DNA of 64,000 bases. Source: Acidobacteriota bacterium. GTDB taxonomy: Bacteria; Acidobacteriota; Terriglobia; 20CM-2-55-15. The notes beneath the pieces are model-generated. The model ran no database searches. It saw only the letters and a program-made list of their open reading frames with translations, and was not told the origin of the DNA. The stretch's first letter is position 1; each line of letters opens with the position of its first letter. Location: the NCBI GenBank assembly GCA_022821145.1, contig JAJEEE010000010.1, forward strand, positions 1 through 64,000. The letters run 5' to 3'. Below are positions 28,480 through 40,670 of this stretch, piece after piece. The position numbers and the translations under genes were made by a program.

Positions 28480-31400
28480 TCAACGAAAGCGCGTCCTCAG
28501 GCGGATATCCAGACCGACGGCCCCGGTTTCGTCCCGGGACGCGATGAACGACGTCCGGTTGTTGAGGAAGTACTCGATCAGGATGATTTCCTGCCGGTTC
28601 GACGACAGGTCCTGGGAATAGGTCACGATCAGATCGCGCGTCACCTGTTCCGAGATGGTAATGCGCGCCGCCGGATCGTTTTCCGCGCCGACAAGAAACG
28701 GGTCGATCCGAACCAGGCTTCCGAGGCCGAAACGCGATCCCACGCGTTCCGACAACAGGTCCGAAACCAAAGTCGCCGCCGCGCCCTGAAAGAGTTCCTC
28801 GCTGGTCGGAACGGCGCCGGCGTTGCTCGCGCCCGCGAGTTCCTCACGCGTGCGTCCGCCCGCCATCAGACTGACGATCTCCAGCTGCGGCAGCGGCGGA
28901 TCGCTGCTCATGGCCATCTGGATGTCGCTGCCCGTGCCGGTGATCGTCAAGATCACGCGATAATCCCGGAGCTCGGTCTCGGCCTGGACGTCGATGCGCG
29001 GTTCGATGCCCACCGGATCGACAAAATCGACCGTGCCGCGGGTGATCAGGTAACGGTTCTCCTGCAAATCGAGAACGCCGTCGATGGATTCGACCCGGCC
29101 CGTCAGCGTCGGCTGTCCCAACGTGCCGCCGATGTCCAGGTCCAGCCGCGCGTCAACGCGGGCCAGTTCGTTTTCGATGCGGATGCCCCGCTCGCCCTGC
29201 ACGTGCACGGCCAGCACCAGGGCATCGAAAAGACCGGCGTCGGCGGACAAGCCGCCACCCGAGGATTCCCCGAACAAGGTCAGAAACTCCTCGAAACTCT
29301 CCTCGAAGGACAGGCTCGAGATGTCCGCGTTGCCGTCGAGCGCCGGCGATTCGAGCGTGCCGCGAAGGGAGAGCGAAGCGTCGAAGGCGGCTCGGAGGCC
29401 TTGCGGCGTCCGGACGCGGATGTCGCGGCCTTCCGCCTGCAGGTCCAGCCGGGACGGCCGGATTCCCTCGACCCCGATCGCGCCGCCGACGGTCACCGCG
29501 CCGCCTCCGGCCACGCCGGTCACGTCGAACACGTTGATCTGATCCCCGGTGAACTGAATGTCGCCGTTCAACTCCGACAGGCCGAGGAACAAGTCCGGAT
29601 GACTGATCGCGGCGGAGTTCAGCACAGCGAAACCATCGAGCTCAGGGTTCGCCAACGTGCCCACGACGCTGCCGCTGATCGACAGCGTTCCGCTGGTCTC
29701 CAGGTTCGGGAAACGCGCCGACAGCACCGAGGACGACAACAGCGTCAGGTTGACGTCTCCATTGACGGCGAAATCGATTTCGGAGTCGGCGGCGAGCGAC
29801 ACGTCGCCGTCGATGGTCATCGACGTGACCTCGCCGGCGAGCTCGACCCGGGAAAGGCGCACTTCCTCGGCGTCGAAGTCGAACGGAAACGGAGGAGAGG
29901 CGATCGCTTCTTCGTCCAGAAAGACCCGCAATTCCGCAACCTCCCCCTCCCCGTCGATCGACTCGAGATCGTTCAACTCGCCGTCGAACCGGGCCATCCC
30001 GGTCACCAGGACCGTGCCGGGCGCCATTCCCACGATTCCGGCCGCATCGTAGCGTGTGAACGCAGCGCGGCCGGCAAACGGATAGTTGTCGTCGAAGGTG
30101 TCCAGCTCGACGTCGATGCGCAGGTCCGAACCCATCTCGATTCGGGCCGCCGTCAGCGGCGACCCATCCGCGTCGTCGACCGTCGACACGGTGACGACCG
30201 CTTCGTCGAACGCCTGTTCCCGGAACCGGAGATCGTCGATCACCGCGCGGCCGTCGATCAGGGGATTCGCCGGTGTCCCACCGATGGTGAAGTCCGCTGT
30301 CCGGACCGTACCGCCCAGCGCGTCCGGGACGCCCAGCCACCGGAACGCCGCCAGCTCGTGGCCCGAGGCTTGCAGCGTCGAGTCCAACGCCCCCGTCGCG
30401 CGGTCGAATTCCAGATCGCCGGTCACGGTAGACGGTCCTTGGCGCAGGCGGGCGTTCCGCAGCCGCACCGTGTCCCCGTTCACCGTCACGTCCGAGGCGG
30501 CATCCCCGAGACCGATGCCGTCGTATTCCAGTCCGGCCACTTGAACCAGACCGCTAGCCTCGATGGGCGCGAGGGAATCCACTCGCAGGCGCCCGGAGAG
30601 CCGTCCGGCTGCGGGAACTGCCATTCGATCCGCGATTTCGGAAACGTCGACCGCATCCACCTCCACGTCGAGCGCGGGCTCCAGCGTTCGCACGTCGATT
30701 TCGCCATCGATAACCAGGTGGGATTCCCCCACGTCGAGGCGGACGGCATCCAACGCGGCGACATCGCCCGCAAGTTCGATCCGGCCGGCAATCCGGTCGA
30801 TCGGCAACGGGCCGCTCCCTCCAACCTCGAATTCGTAGCCTTCCAACGTGAATCGACCGGCGGCATCGGGGCGCGGCCAGCTCCCGCGGATGGATCCCGC
30901 GAACGAGCCCGTCCCCCGGGCTCTCGGATCGACGAACGCCAGGTCGGTCAGATCGCCGGAAACGAGGTCCACGGTCAAATCCACGCCCTCGGCGCCGACG
31001 AGTCCGGAGGCTTCGAGGGACGTGGCGCCCAGTTGGCCCGCCATCCCCTGCAGCTCGACCTCGCCGGGCCGTCCCCGATAGAAGGTCGTCCCGGCCACGG
31101 GCAGGTGAAGCGCCGCGCCCGGCGCCGTCGGTTCCGACGGCGAAAACGCGGCCTCGCCGGACAGATCGAAATCGTCGAATCGCCCGCGGAACCACCCGGC
31201 CATCGTTCCCGAGACGCTCGAATCCAACACGGGGTCCGGACCCCATGGATAGAAACCGCGCAACAGGGCGGCGTCGATATCCTGATAGGCGAGATCAAGT
31301 TCGGCCCGCGAGGGACCCGGCAAAGGGAGCACCCTCACGGCGCCGGTCGCGCGGCCGCCGAAGGCGTCGGCCTCGAGGTTGTCCGCCGTCAACACGCCGT

Positions 31401-32373
31401 CGGGGAACGTGTACGCGTACTGCGACGAAACGTTCGAGCCCGTCCATTCATGAAAGCGCAGGCGTGGAGAACGCATGCGCCCGCTCGACGCGAAGTGCGT
31501 CGAGGAGAAATCCAACTCACCGACGAGCTCCATGCCGCCCTCGAACTCGTCGTCCGGAAAGAAGTGGTTCATGAACGCGAGATCGGCAACGCCCGTATAG
31601 GCCAGCACGCCCGAGAAGGGAGGAAGAATACTGTCGATGCGGCCTTGGAGCTCGAGGCGGCTCTCGCCCGATACCGCCTCGATCCCGTGAACGAGCACGC
31701 CTCCCGGCGTGTAGTCGAAGTCCACGCCCAACGCGTAGGGAATCTGCAGCCCGTCTTCCCATGCCACCTGGCCGGCCCATTCCAGGCGGCCCGCAAGAAT
31801 CCCGGTGTCTTCGGCGTAGTCGAATCGGCCACCGACGTCCGAGAGCCGGAAGTCGATGTCCACCCGCTCCTCGTCGAAGGAGAACTGTCCGCCGGTCACG
31901 TTCAGGTCTCCGATGGCGAGCTCGAAGCGGGGCGGCTCACCCGCGGGACGTTCGGGCGGTGGCGGCACGTTCGTTTGTCCGTTGTCTCCGATTTCGAGAC
32001 GAAAGCGCGGGCGCACGATTTCCAACGACGTCAGGTCGATCTGCCGGAAAAGCAACGCGTTCCACCGGAGGCCGACCGCGACGCGCTCGATCTCGAGCAA
32101 CGGCGCGTCGGCCCGATCCTCTTCGCCGCGCAGGATGAGACCGTCGATGGCGAATCCCTGGTCCATGAAATCGATTTCGAAGCGCTCCAGGGACGTTTCC
32201 AGGCCGGTCCGATCCTCGATGGCGCGCACGATGTTGTCGGCGGCCATCACGCGGAAATCGTCGGAGCCGAGGAAGTACACGAGACCGGCCGCCGCGGCCA
32301 GCAATCCGAGAACCACCGCCCCCATCGCGGCCAGAACCCGACTTTTCCGGATCTTGCGAAACTTCACGTTCAC
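28480..32373 (-). CDS. Translocation/assembly module TamB-like protein (AsmA/TamB family)
   Basis: 1297 aa, N-terminal TM, repeated beta-helix-like pattern, C-terminal DUF490/TamB block (YLITRGTVDFVDPVGIEPRIDVQAETELRDYRVILTITG). Confidence 0.9.
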   Translation of the reverse strand: MNVKFRKIRKSRVLAAMGAVVLGLLAAAAGLVYFLGSDDFRVMAADNIVRAIEDRTGLETSLERFEIDFMDQGFAIDGLILRGEEDRADAPLLEIERVAVGLRWNALLFRQIDLTSLEIVRPRFRLEIGDNGQTNVPPPPERPAGEPPRFELAIGDLNVTGGQFSFDEERVDIDFRLSDVGGRFDYAEDTGILAGRLEWAGQVAWEDGLQIPYALGVDFDYTPGGVLVHGIEAVSGESRLELQGRIDSILPPFSGVLAYTGVADLAFMNHFFPDDEFEGGMELVGELDFSSTHFASSGRMRSPRLRFHEWTGSNVSSQYAYTFPDGVLTADNLEADAFGGRATGAVRVLPLPGPSRAELDLAYQDIDAALLRGFYPWGPDPVLDSSVSGTMAGWFRGRFDDFDLSGEAAFSPSEPTAPGAALHLPVAGTTFYRGRPGEVELQGMAGQLGATSLEASGLVGAEGVDLTVDLVSGDLTDLAFVDPRARGTGSFAGSIRGSWPRPDAAGRFTLEGYEFEVGGSGPLPIDRIAGRIELAGDVAALDAVRLDVGESHLVIDGEIDVRTLEPALDVEVDAVDVSEIADRMAVPAAGRLSGRLRVDSLAPIEASGLVQVAGLEYDGIGLGDAASDVTVNGDTVRLRNARLRQGPSTVTGDLEFDRATGALDSTLQASGHELAAFRWLGVPDALGGTVRTADFTIGGTPANPLIDGRAVIDDLRFREQAFDEAVVTVSTVDDADGSPLTAARIEMGSDLRIDVELDTFDDNYPFAGRAAFTRYDAAGIVGMAPGTVLVTGMARFDGELNDLESIDGEGEVAELRVFLDEEAIASPPFPFDFDAEEVRLSRVELAGEVTSMTIDGDVSLAADSEIDFAVNGDVNLTLLSSSVLSARFPNLETSGTLSISGSVVGTLANPELDGFAVLNSAAISHPDLFLGLSELNGDIQFTGDQINVFDVTGVAGGGAVTVGGAIGVEGIRPSRLDLQAEGRDIRVRTPQGLRAAFDASLSLRGTLESPALDGNADISSLSFEESFEEFLTLFGESSGGGLSADAGLFDALVLAVHVQGERGIRIENELARVDARLDLDIGGTLGQPTLTGRVESIDGVLDLQENRYLITRGTVDFVDPVGIEPRIDVQAETELRDYRVILTITGTGSDIQMAMSSDPPLPQLEIVSLMAGGRTREELAGASNAGAVPTSEELFQGAAATLVSDLLSERVGSRFGLGSLVRIDPFLVGAENDPAARITISEQVTRDLIVTYSQDLSSNRQEIILIEYFLNNRTSFIASRDETGAVGLDIRLRTRFR

Positions 32374-32975
32374 TCCACGATCTCCACCCGGCTGCGTTCC
32401 GGCAGGCCCGCGGCCCAGGTTTCCGCTTCACGCAGGATCGTCTCCAACCGAACCAGCTCCTCGACGACGCCGGCCGCTTCATCCAGCGTCAACTCGAGGC
32501 CGCGCTCCGCCGCTTCGGGGGCGAAGACGGTGTCGAAATAGAGCTGGACCTCGTCCTCGCTGACCGGTTTCTCGAAACGGATCCGAAAATAGCGCAGGCT
32601 CTCGATGCGCTCGCGGGCGCCCTGACGCAAATCCTCCGCAGACAGCGGAAAGCCGGGGTCTTCCCGCAGAGAGAAAGCGGCCAGGAAGCGATCGATGTCC
32701 TGTTCGGTCGCCGCCAGCCCGGGCACACGGGCCACATAGGTGCGCACCAGCATGTCTCCGATCACCCGGTCCAGGAGCGCACGGTCGCTGGCCGGGAGGT
32801 CGTCTTCTTCGAAGGAGGCCGCCAACGCCCGGTACCGGGCCAGGTCGCCTTCGGTGACAACCTGTCCTTCGACGATGGCCAACATGCGATCGACGACCTG
32901 GGCCGAACCCGGACCCGCCGAGGCCAGGACCAACGCGACGGCGAACGATGCACGCGATTGGACCCAAGCCCGCAT
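32370..32975 (-). CDS. SurA-N-like periplasmic protein, apparently lacking a PPIase domain
   Basis: Signal peptide; VVDRMLAIVEGQVVTEGDLARYRAL resembles SurA N-terminus; only 201 aa; 4-nt overlap with the downstream TamB-like gene. Confidence 0.65.
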   Translation of the reverse strand: MRAWVQSRASFAVALVLASAGPGSAQVVDRMLAIVEGQVVTEGDLARYRALAASFEEDDLPASDRALLDRVIGDMLVRTYVARVPGLAATEQDIDRFLAAFSLREDPGFPLSAEDLRQGARERIESLRYFRIRFEKPVSEDEVQLYFDTVFAPEAAERGLELTLDEAAGVVEELVRLETILREAETWAAGLPERSRVEIVE

Positions 32976-35707
32976 CAGAACGCGTGCCCCAGGGTGAGAA
33001 ACGCCTTGTTCAGGCTCTCGCCCGGCTGCCTGTTGAGATTGAACCCCAAATCGACCCGGATCGGGCCCAGCGGCGTCTGGTAGCGAAACCCGAGGCCGAG
33101 CGTATGCGTGAAGTCGCCGAAGCCGAAGTCCGAGATGCGTTCGAATACCGTCCCGGTGTCGTAGAACACGGCGCCGCCGACGCCGGAGAACAGGAACGGG
33201 ATCGGAAAGCGGTACTCCAGGTTGACGATCGCCAGGGCGTTGCCGCCGGCCGGGGCGAGCCGGACGCCCCCGGGCGAGTCCGGATCGAAGCGGGACGCGC
33301 CGATGGGACCGGCGTCATCCAGGCTGAAACCTCGAAGCGTCGTCGAACCCCCGGCGAAGTAGCGTTCGGTGATCGGCAGCGACTGCGTTCGCCCGTACGG
33401 CTGGTTCCAACCGAACCGCGCCGACGCGGCGATGACCGCGCCCTTCGCGGGCCGGAACAGGCTGAACTGAGTGAACACCGACGTGAAATTGATCTCGGAC
33501 CCGAGAGCACTGTTCGCGAACTGGAACGTCCCGGTGAAGTAGTTCCCGCGCGAGGGATCGAAGACGTCGTTGCGCGTGTCGCGGATGTAGGACGCGCCCA
33601 CACGGGAAATCTGGTAGACGCCCACCTGGTCCGGAAACGCGTCGGTATGCCGGTTGTCACGTATGTCGCGAAGGTTGACCGTCTGATAGCTCGCCGTCAA
33701 CAGCAGGCTGTCGTCGTTGGCGAAGCGCTTGAGCGACTGGAACGAGAAGTCCACCTTGCTCGCGTCGAACGCCGGCTGCCGCGCCCGCTCCACGAACAGG
33801 GACGCGAAACCGTCCAGCTCCCAGTTGAACAGGCGGGGCTCGCGATACGTTGTCTGGAAGCGTTGCTCGCGCCGGCTTCCGCGGATCCGTGCGCTGATGG
33901 AGCGATCCAGACCCCAGAGATTGGAATGCGTGACTTCGACCGTGCCTCGGATCCCCTCGCGATCCTGTGCCCCCACCCCGTAGGTCAGGACGACGGGACC
34001 GGCGTCCTCAAGTTGGATCAACACGTCCCGCTCCCGAAGTTCCGGGCGTTCGAGGGGCACGATCTCGACACGGTTGAACAGGCCCGTGGCATACAGTTGG
34101 CGTTGCGCTTCGAGGATGGCCTCCGGATCGAACGCGCGTCCGCTTTCGAGCCCGCTGTTGCGGTGAACGATCTTTTCCTGCGTCCGCGTATTGCCGGCCA
34201 CGAAGATGCGCCGGATCGTCGAGGCCGGGCCTTCCGTGACCCGATACGTGACGTCGATGCTGTCGTCGCCTGCGGGCTCCACGATCGACTCCACGCGAAC
34301 GGCGTCGTGCCCGCGCTCGTGATACCGCGCCGTAATGGCGCGACGCCCCTCCTGGACGAGACCCTGGCTGAAGAACTCCCCGGAAGCCACGCCCGACCAA
34401 CCGGCGACATCCCGTGCATCGTACGCCCCGGCGCCCGCGATCTCGACTTGACCCACTCGAAGGCGCCGGCCTTCGACGATGCGGACCGCGACGGCGATTG
34501 CTCCCGAGCCGCGAGAGGCCTCGGCCGTGACGGTGGTGCCCGTGAATCCCGACGTCCGGTAGAGTTGCCGGATCATCTCGGCCGCTTCCTCGAGCAGCGC
34601 CTCGCTGAAGACGCCACGGCTGAACAAGCCGTCGGAGGTGATTCCGATGCGTTCGTACAGCATGTCGTCCGCGAAGTAGTCATTCCCTTCGATTCGGACT
34701 TCCCGGATCGCGACACGGTCGCCGGTCGTGACGACGTAGTCCACGGAATGCGACGACTCCGGGCCCGGCAGCTCGTAACCGGCGACGACCCCCGCCTCGA
34801 GAAATCCCTCCCTGAACAGGTGTTCCAGCAGAGCCCGCCGGCCTTCCTCGACGAGATCGGCGTCCACGCGGCGCTCGTCGTAGAAGGGCAGAAGCTCCTC
34901 CCGCAGATCGCGGGACAGGTCATAGCCGGTGACGTCCAGATCCAGGCGGTCACCGGCTTCGACGGCGATTTCGACGTCTACGGCGTTGGACTCCGGATCG
35001 TAGTTCTCCGCCTCGACCGTGAGACGCGTACTGATGTAGTCCCGCTCCGAGAACAGTTCCGCCACGGAAGCGAGCCGTTCGTCGATGCGCCGCCGCTCGA
35101 ACCGTTCGCCGGCTTCGACGTCCAGGGCGTCCCGAAGCGCGTCGACCGGGAACGCGTCCTGGCCGGCGAACTCGATACGGCCCACCACGGCGCGCGGGCC
35201 GGGCTCGACGCGGAGCGTGGTCGTCACCAGCCGCGTGGCGGGATCGAAATCGAGAATCGGCTCCACTCCCGCCTGGAAGTGTCCCAGGCCCTGAAGCTCG
35301 GCCCGGATCCCGTCCACGATCCGATCGACCTCGTTCCGGGAGAAGCGTCGTCCGTAGGGAAGGGTGACATAGCTGGAGACGGCCCGTTCGAGAACGGTTT
35401 CCGGTTCCAGGCGGATCGTCGCGAAGAAGTAGGGCGGCTCGACTTCGAACACCAACCGCGTGCCCGCCGGCCCGGACTCGGCGCGGACTTCGATCCGGCC
35501 GTATCCGGCCGCCTGGTAGAGGGACTGGATGGCCTGCCGCAGCGCGGCCGGCGTCAACCGATCCCCGGTCCGCAGGCTCAACGCGTCGGCCGCGTCCGGA
35601 TCGCCCCCCCTGACTTCGATCGACGCGACGCGGGTGTCATAGGGAACCTGCGCGGCCGCGGCGAGCGACGACCATGACACCAGCGCAATGATGCGGATCG
35701 CCCTCAT
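32975..35707 (-). CDS. BamA/TamA (Omp85) family outer-membrane protein
   Basis: POTRA repeats followed by C-terminal surface-antigen barrel (YFAGGSTTLRGF..., terminal aromatic F); start placed at MRAIRIIALVSW. Confidence 0.9.
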   Translation of the reverse strand: MRAIRIIALVSWSSLAAAAQVPYDTRVASIEVRGGDPDAADALSLRTGDRLTPAALRQAIQSLYQAAGYGRIEVRAESGPAGTRLVFEVEPPYFFATIRLEPETVLERAVSSYVTLPYGRRFSRNEVDRIVDGIRAELQGLGHFQAGVEPILDFDPATRLVTTTLRVEPGPRAVVGRIEFAGQDAFPVDALRDALDVEAGERFERRRIDERLASVAELFSERDYISTRLTVEAENYDPESNAVDVEIAVEAGDRLDLDVTGYDLSRDLREELLPFYDERRVDADLVEEGRRALLEHLFREGFLEAGVVAGYELPGPESSHSVDYVVTTGDRVAIREVRIEGNDYFADDMLYERIGITSDGLFSRGVFSEALLEEAAEMIRQLYRTSGFTGTTVTAEASRGSGAIAVAVRIVEGRRLRVGQVEIAGAGAYDARDVAGWSGVASGEFFSQGLVQEGRRAITARYHERGHDAVRVESIVEPAGDDSIDVTYRVTEGPASTIRRIFVAGNTRTQEKIVHRNSGLESGRAFDPEAILEAQRQLYATGLFNRVEIVPLERPELRERDVLIQLEDAGPVVLTYGVGAQDREGIRGTVEVTHSNLWGLDRSISARIRGSRREQRFQTTYREPRLFNWELDGFASLFVERARQPAFDASKVDFSFQSLKRFANDDSLLLTASYQTVNLRDIRDNRHTDAFPDQVGVYQISRVGASYIRDTRNDVFDPSRGNYFTGTFQFANSALGSEINFTSVFTQFSLFRPAKGAVIAASARFGWNQPYGRTQSLPITERYFAGGSTTLRGFSLDDAGPIGASRFDPDSPGGVRLAPAGGNALAIVNLEYRFPIPFLFSGVGGAVFYDTGTVFERISDFGFGDFTHTLGLGFRYQTPLGPIRVDLGFNLNRQPGESLNKAFLTLGHAF

Positions 35708-35795
35708 GAGTGTTTCGACGGTCCGAAACACGAAAAACCGCCGGGACAGGGTAACAGCGGTGTAATTTGTCGGCGGACCGGGCCGGCCGGTCCGT

Positions 35796-35987
35796 TCAGG
35801 CCGGCTTGACGATTTTTCCGTTGCGGATGCAACTCGTGCATACGCGCATCCGCCGAGGCGTCTTGCCGTCAAGGACGCGAACGCGTTGAAGGTTGGGGTT
35901 CCATCGCCGGTTCGTCAGGTTGTGCGCATGGCTGATCCGATGACCGTACATCGGACCCTTGCCGCAGATCTCGCATCGCTGGGCCAT
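35796..35987 (-). CDS. rpmB: 50S ribosomal protein L28
   Basis: [38 protein letters not shown]...[12 protein letters not shown]. Confidence 0.95.
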   Translation of the reverse strand: MAQRCEICGKGPMYGHRISHAHNLTNRRWNPNLQRVRVLDGKTPRRMRVCTSCIRNGKIVKPA

Positions 35988-36058
35988 TCTCGGGAACTCC
36001 TCGTACCGATACCCCGTCCGCGCCCGCGCACGGTTTCGGGCAACCACGGAACCCGGAA

Positions 36059-36067
36059 ATTATAGCA
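36059..36067 (-). promoter_or_regulatory. Candidate extended -10 promoter for rpmB
   Basis: Minus strand reads TGCTATAAT (TGnTATAAT). Confidence 0.5.
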
Positions 36068-36168
36068 GACCGCGCCCGCGTCCGGCCGCGGCGAACGCGA
36101 CGGCCGAAGCGTGCGGCCGCGTTTGGCGGCGCTGATAGAATGTTCTCGACGCCGATCCGTCCCGCGCC

Positions 36169-37200
36169 ATGAAACGCCTGACGCAAAGCCTGAGGTTGGC
36201 CGTGACGGCCGTTTGCGCCGGTATCGCCGCGTGCGGTACGGCCGGCATCGACACGGCCGGCGTGGCGGCGCGCGTCAACGGCGTCGACATCGCCACCGCG
36301 CAACTCGAAGAGGAATTCGCGTTCACGATCCAGGGCCTGGAGCCCGCGCCCGACGTGGAGGAGGCCGACGACCTGAAGCTCCAACTGCTGAACGACATGA
36401 TCACCAACGAGATCATGATGCAACTCGCCGCGGAGCGCGGCTTGATGGCCACCGACGCGGAGGTGGACGCCCAGTTCAACGAATACCGCGCCCAGTACTC
36501 GACCGCACGGTTCCAGGAATTGCTCGATTCGCAGGGATTGACACGGGACGAGGTCCGCGACGACCTGAGGGTCTCGCTGACGATCGAGAAGCTGGTCAAC
36601 ATGGAGATCACGTCCCGGATTACGGTCTCGGACGAAGACGTCCGGACTTTCTTCGAACGCAACGCCGCCAGCTTCGACTTCCCCGAATCCTACCTGATCG
36701 CCCACATCCTGATCACGCCGGTCCGCGACGAGGCCGTCAACAACCTCGAGGGCGACGACGCCACGACGCTGGACGAGGCCCGGGACAAGGCGGCGCGGCT
36801 GCTCCGCGAGATCCAGGACGGGCAGGACTTCGGCATGATCGCCCGGCGCTATTCGGAGGATCCCTCGTCCGCGCCGGCCGGCGGCGAGCTCGGTTTCCGG
36901 CCGATCGAGTCCATCGCCGGCCTGGACCCGGCCCTGGCCGAGGCCGTGCTCCGTCTGGACGTCGGCGAGACGTTGCCTGCGCCGGTCGAAACCGGTTTCG
37001 GGCTCCACCTCGTGAAGCTGCTCGACGTGGACGCGGGCGGGCGGAAGGACCCGAGCGACCCGCGCATCGAGAACGACATCCGGCAGATGTTGTTCGCGCG
37101 CCGCGACCAGTTGCTGCGGGGGGCATTCTACGAGAAGGCCCGGAACGACGCCGAGGTGGAGAACTACTTCGCCGAGCGGATCCTGGAACGGGCCTACTGA
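36169..37200 (+). CDS. Peptidylprolyl isomerase, SurA/PrsA-type lipoprotein
   Basis: Lipoprotein signal; YLIAHILITP...ARRYSEDPSSAPAGGELGFRPI...GFGLHLVKLLDV (rotamase domain). Confidence 0.9.
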   Translation: MKRLTQSLRLAVTAVCAGIAACGTAGIDTAGVAARVNGVDIATAQLEEEFAFTIQGLEPAPDVEEADDLKLQLLNDMITNEIMMQLAAERGLMATDAEVDAQFNEYRAQYSTARFQELLDSQGLTRDEVRDDLRVSLTIEKLVNMEITSRITVSDEDVRTFFERNAASFDFPESYLIAHILITPVRDEAVNNLEGDDATTLDEARDKAARLLREIQDGQDFGMIARRYSEDPSSAPAGGELGFRPIESIAGLDPALAEAVLRLDVGETLPAPVETGFGLHLVKLLDVDAGGRKDPSDPRIENDIRQMLFARRDQLLRGAFYEKARNDAEVENYFAERILERAY

Positions 37201-37226
37201 GGGCGGGCACGGCCATACACGAACGG

Positions 37227-37729
37227 TCAGGCCCCCACCACGACCAGCAACTCGCCGGCGTCCACGGTCTGGCCCTCGGCCACCGCGATGCGCTCCACGA
37301 CGCCCGGCCCGGCGGCGCGAATCTCGTTCTGCATTTTCATCGCCTCGACGATGACCAGGCCGACTCCGCTTTCGACGGCCGCGCCCTCCTCTACGAGCAC
37401 CCGAACGACGCGGCCCGGCATCGGCGCCCGGACCTCTCGGCGGCCGGGCCGCCCAACGCCTCCGCGGCCGGCCAGGATCGCGCGCCGGTCCAGCAGCTCG
37501 ACGCGCAGGCTCCGTCCGCCGACGCGCACGTCGTATCCACCGTCGACGGCCGCCACCTGCACTTCGACCGAACGGCCGTCCCGCACCGTCCAGAACACGC
37601 CGGGCGCGACCTCCCGCAACGCGATGCGGTAGTCCCGGCCCTCAACGGTGGCCTGCACCGGATCGAGGTCCGTCGAATGCAGCTCGACCTCGACTCTTTC
37701 GTTGTCGGCCCCGACGATCGCAACGTACT

Positions 37730-37733
<4 letters not shown>
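37227..37733 (-). CDS. Biotin carboxyl carrier protein (biotin/lipoyl attachment domain)
   Basis: VIVEAMKMQNEIRA biotinylation motif; GTG start overlaps accC stop by 4 nt. Confidence 0.88.
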
Positions 37734-39250
<1,517 letters not shown>

Positions 39251-39254
39251 CGTC

Positions 39255-40670
39255 CTATCCAGGCGGCCGCCGCGCGGACCATCCCGCGTCCCGCTCGTAA
39301 GCATGCGCGGCGCGAAGCACCCGCGCCTCGTCGAACCGCCGTCCGATCATCTGGAGGCCGATGGGCAAACCGGCGTCCGAAAACCCGCACGGAACGGAGA
39401 TCGCGGGCAGACCCGTCAGGTTCGCCAGCCGCGTCATGCGCGTCAACGCGTGCAAGACGGTCTCGTTCCCGTCAGCCCATTCGATCGCGGTCTGATCGAC
39501 GGCCGGCGCGGTGATCGGGAGCGCGGGCAGCGCGAGCAGATCGACCGACCTCAGAACGGCGTCGACGGCCGCCGCCAGCACGCGGCGCTCGCGCTGGGCG
39601 CGAACGTAGTCCACCGCCCGCAACTCCTTGCCCGCGGCGATCCGCTCGCGGACGTCGTCGCCGTACATCCCGGGGCTGGATCGGAGACGTTCCTCGTGGC
39701 GCTCGAACACCTCCGCGGTCGCGATGGCCTTGAATATCGTTTCGTAACCGTCCGTGTCCGGCACGCCGACCTCGACGCGTTCCGCGCCCAATCCGCCCAG
39801 CGCGTCCAAGGCCGTTTCGACCGCGGACGCGACGCCCGGCTCGAGCCGGTGGAAGAAGGCGTCCCGCGGCACTCCGAGCCGCATCCCCGCGACGCCGCCC
39901 TCGAGCTGTTGCGAATAGCGTCCGGCGGGCGCGTCCGCTGAGAAGGGGTCGCCGGGATCGTGGCCGGCCACGGCCTCCAGCAGGAGCGCGGCGTCCGCGA
40001 CCGTTCGCGCGATCGGCCCCACGTGGTCCAGCGACGGCGACAACGGAATGACGCCGCGGACGCTGACGCGCCCGTAGGTCGGCTTGAGGCCGACGGTTCC
40101 GCAGAGCGCCGAGGGAATGCGGATCGACCCGCCGGTATCGGACCCCAGCGATCCCAACGCCATCGAGAGCGCGACCGACGCGGCCGAACCGCCGCTGGAC
40201 CCGCCCGACATCCGCTCTAGGTCCCAGGGGTTGCGGGCGGCGCCGTAGTGCGGGTTGACGTTGGTCACGCCGAAGGCGAGCTCGTGGAGGTTCGTCTTCC
40301 CGACCAGGACCGCGCCGGCCGCGCGCAGGCGCTCGACGACGCACGCGTCTTCGGCGGGAACGCGGTCCTCGAAGACGCGCGAGGCGGCCGTCGTTCGGAC
40401 GCCGGCGGTGTCGATCAGGTCCTTGAGCGAAATCGGAATGCCGTGGAGCGCGCCGCGGTCCTCCCCGGACGCCAACGCCCGGTCGGCGGCTTCGGCCTGG
40501 GCCAGGGCCCGATCGTCGGTCACCGTGATGAACGCATGCGTTCCGGCATTCAGCGCGGCGATCCGCTCCAGCGCCGCACGCGTCAACTCCAGGGACGAGA
40601 TCGCGCCGTCGCGAATGCGCTCCGCGGCCGAAACGATCGTCAGCGACCGCAAATCGTCCGGCGTCACCAT
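39255..40670 (-). CDS. Amidase (GatA-like amidase signature family)
   Basis: [48 protein letters not shown]. Confidence 0.88.
   Translation of the reverse strand: MVTPDDLRSLTIVSAAERIRDGAISSLELTRAALERIAALNAGTHAFITVTDDRALAQAEAADRALASGEDRGALHGIPISLKDLIDTAGVRTTAASRVFEDRVPAEDACVVERLRAAGAVLVGKTNLHELAFGVTNVNPHYGAARNPWDLERMSGGSSGGSAASVALSMALGSLGSDTGGSIRIPSALCGTVGLKPTYGRVSVRGVIPLSPSLDHVGPIARTVADAALLLEAVAGHDPGDPFSADAPAGRYSQQLEGGVAGMRLGVPRDAFFHRLEPGVASAVETALDALGGLGAERVEVGVPDTDGYETIFKAIATAEVFERHEERLRSSPGMYGDDVRERIAAGKELRAVDYVRAQRERRVLAAAVDAVLRSVDLLALPALPITAPAVDQTAIEWADGNETVLHALTRMTRLANLTGLPAISVPCGFSDAGLPIGLQMIGRRFDEARVLRAAHAYERDAGWSARRPPG

Noticed and set aside
29203-32541. 1112-aa plus-strand ORF
   Set aside because: Antisense shadow of the TamB-like gene; no recognisable domains
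32948-35677. 909-aa plus-strand ORF
   Set aside because: Antisense shadow of the Omp85 gene
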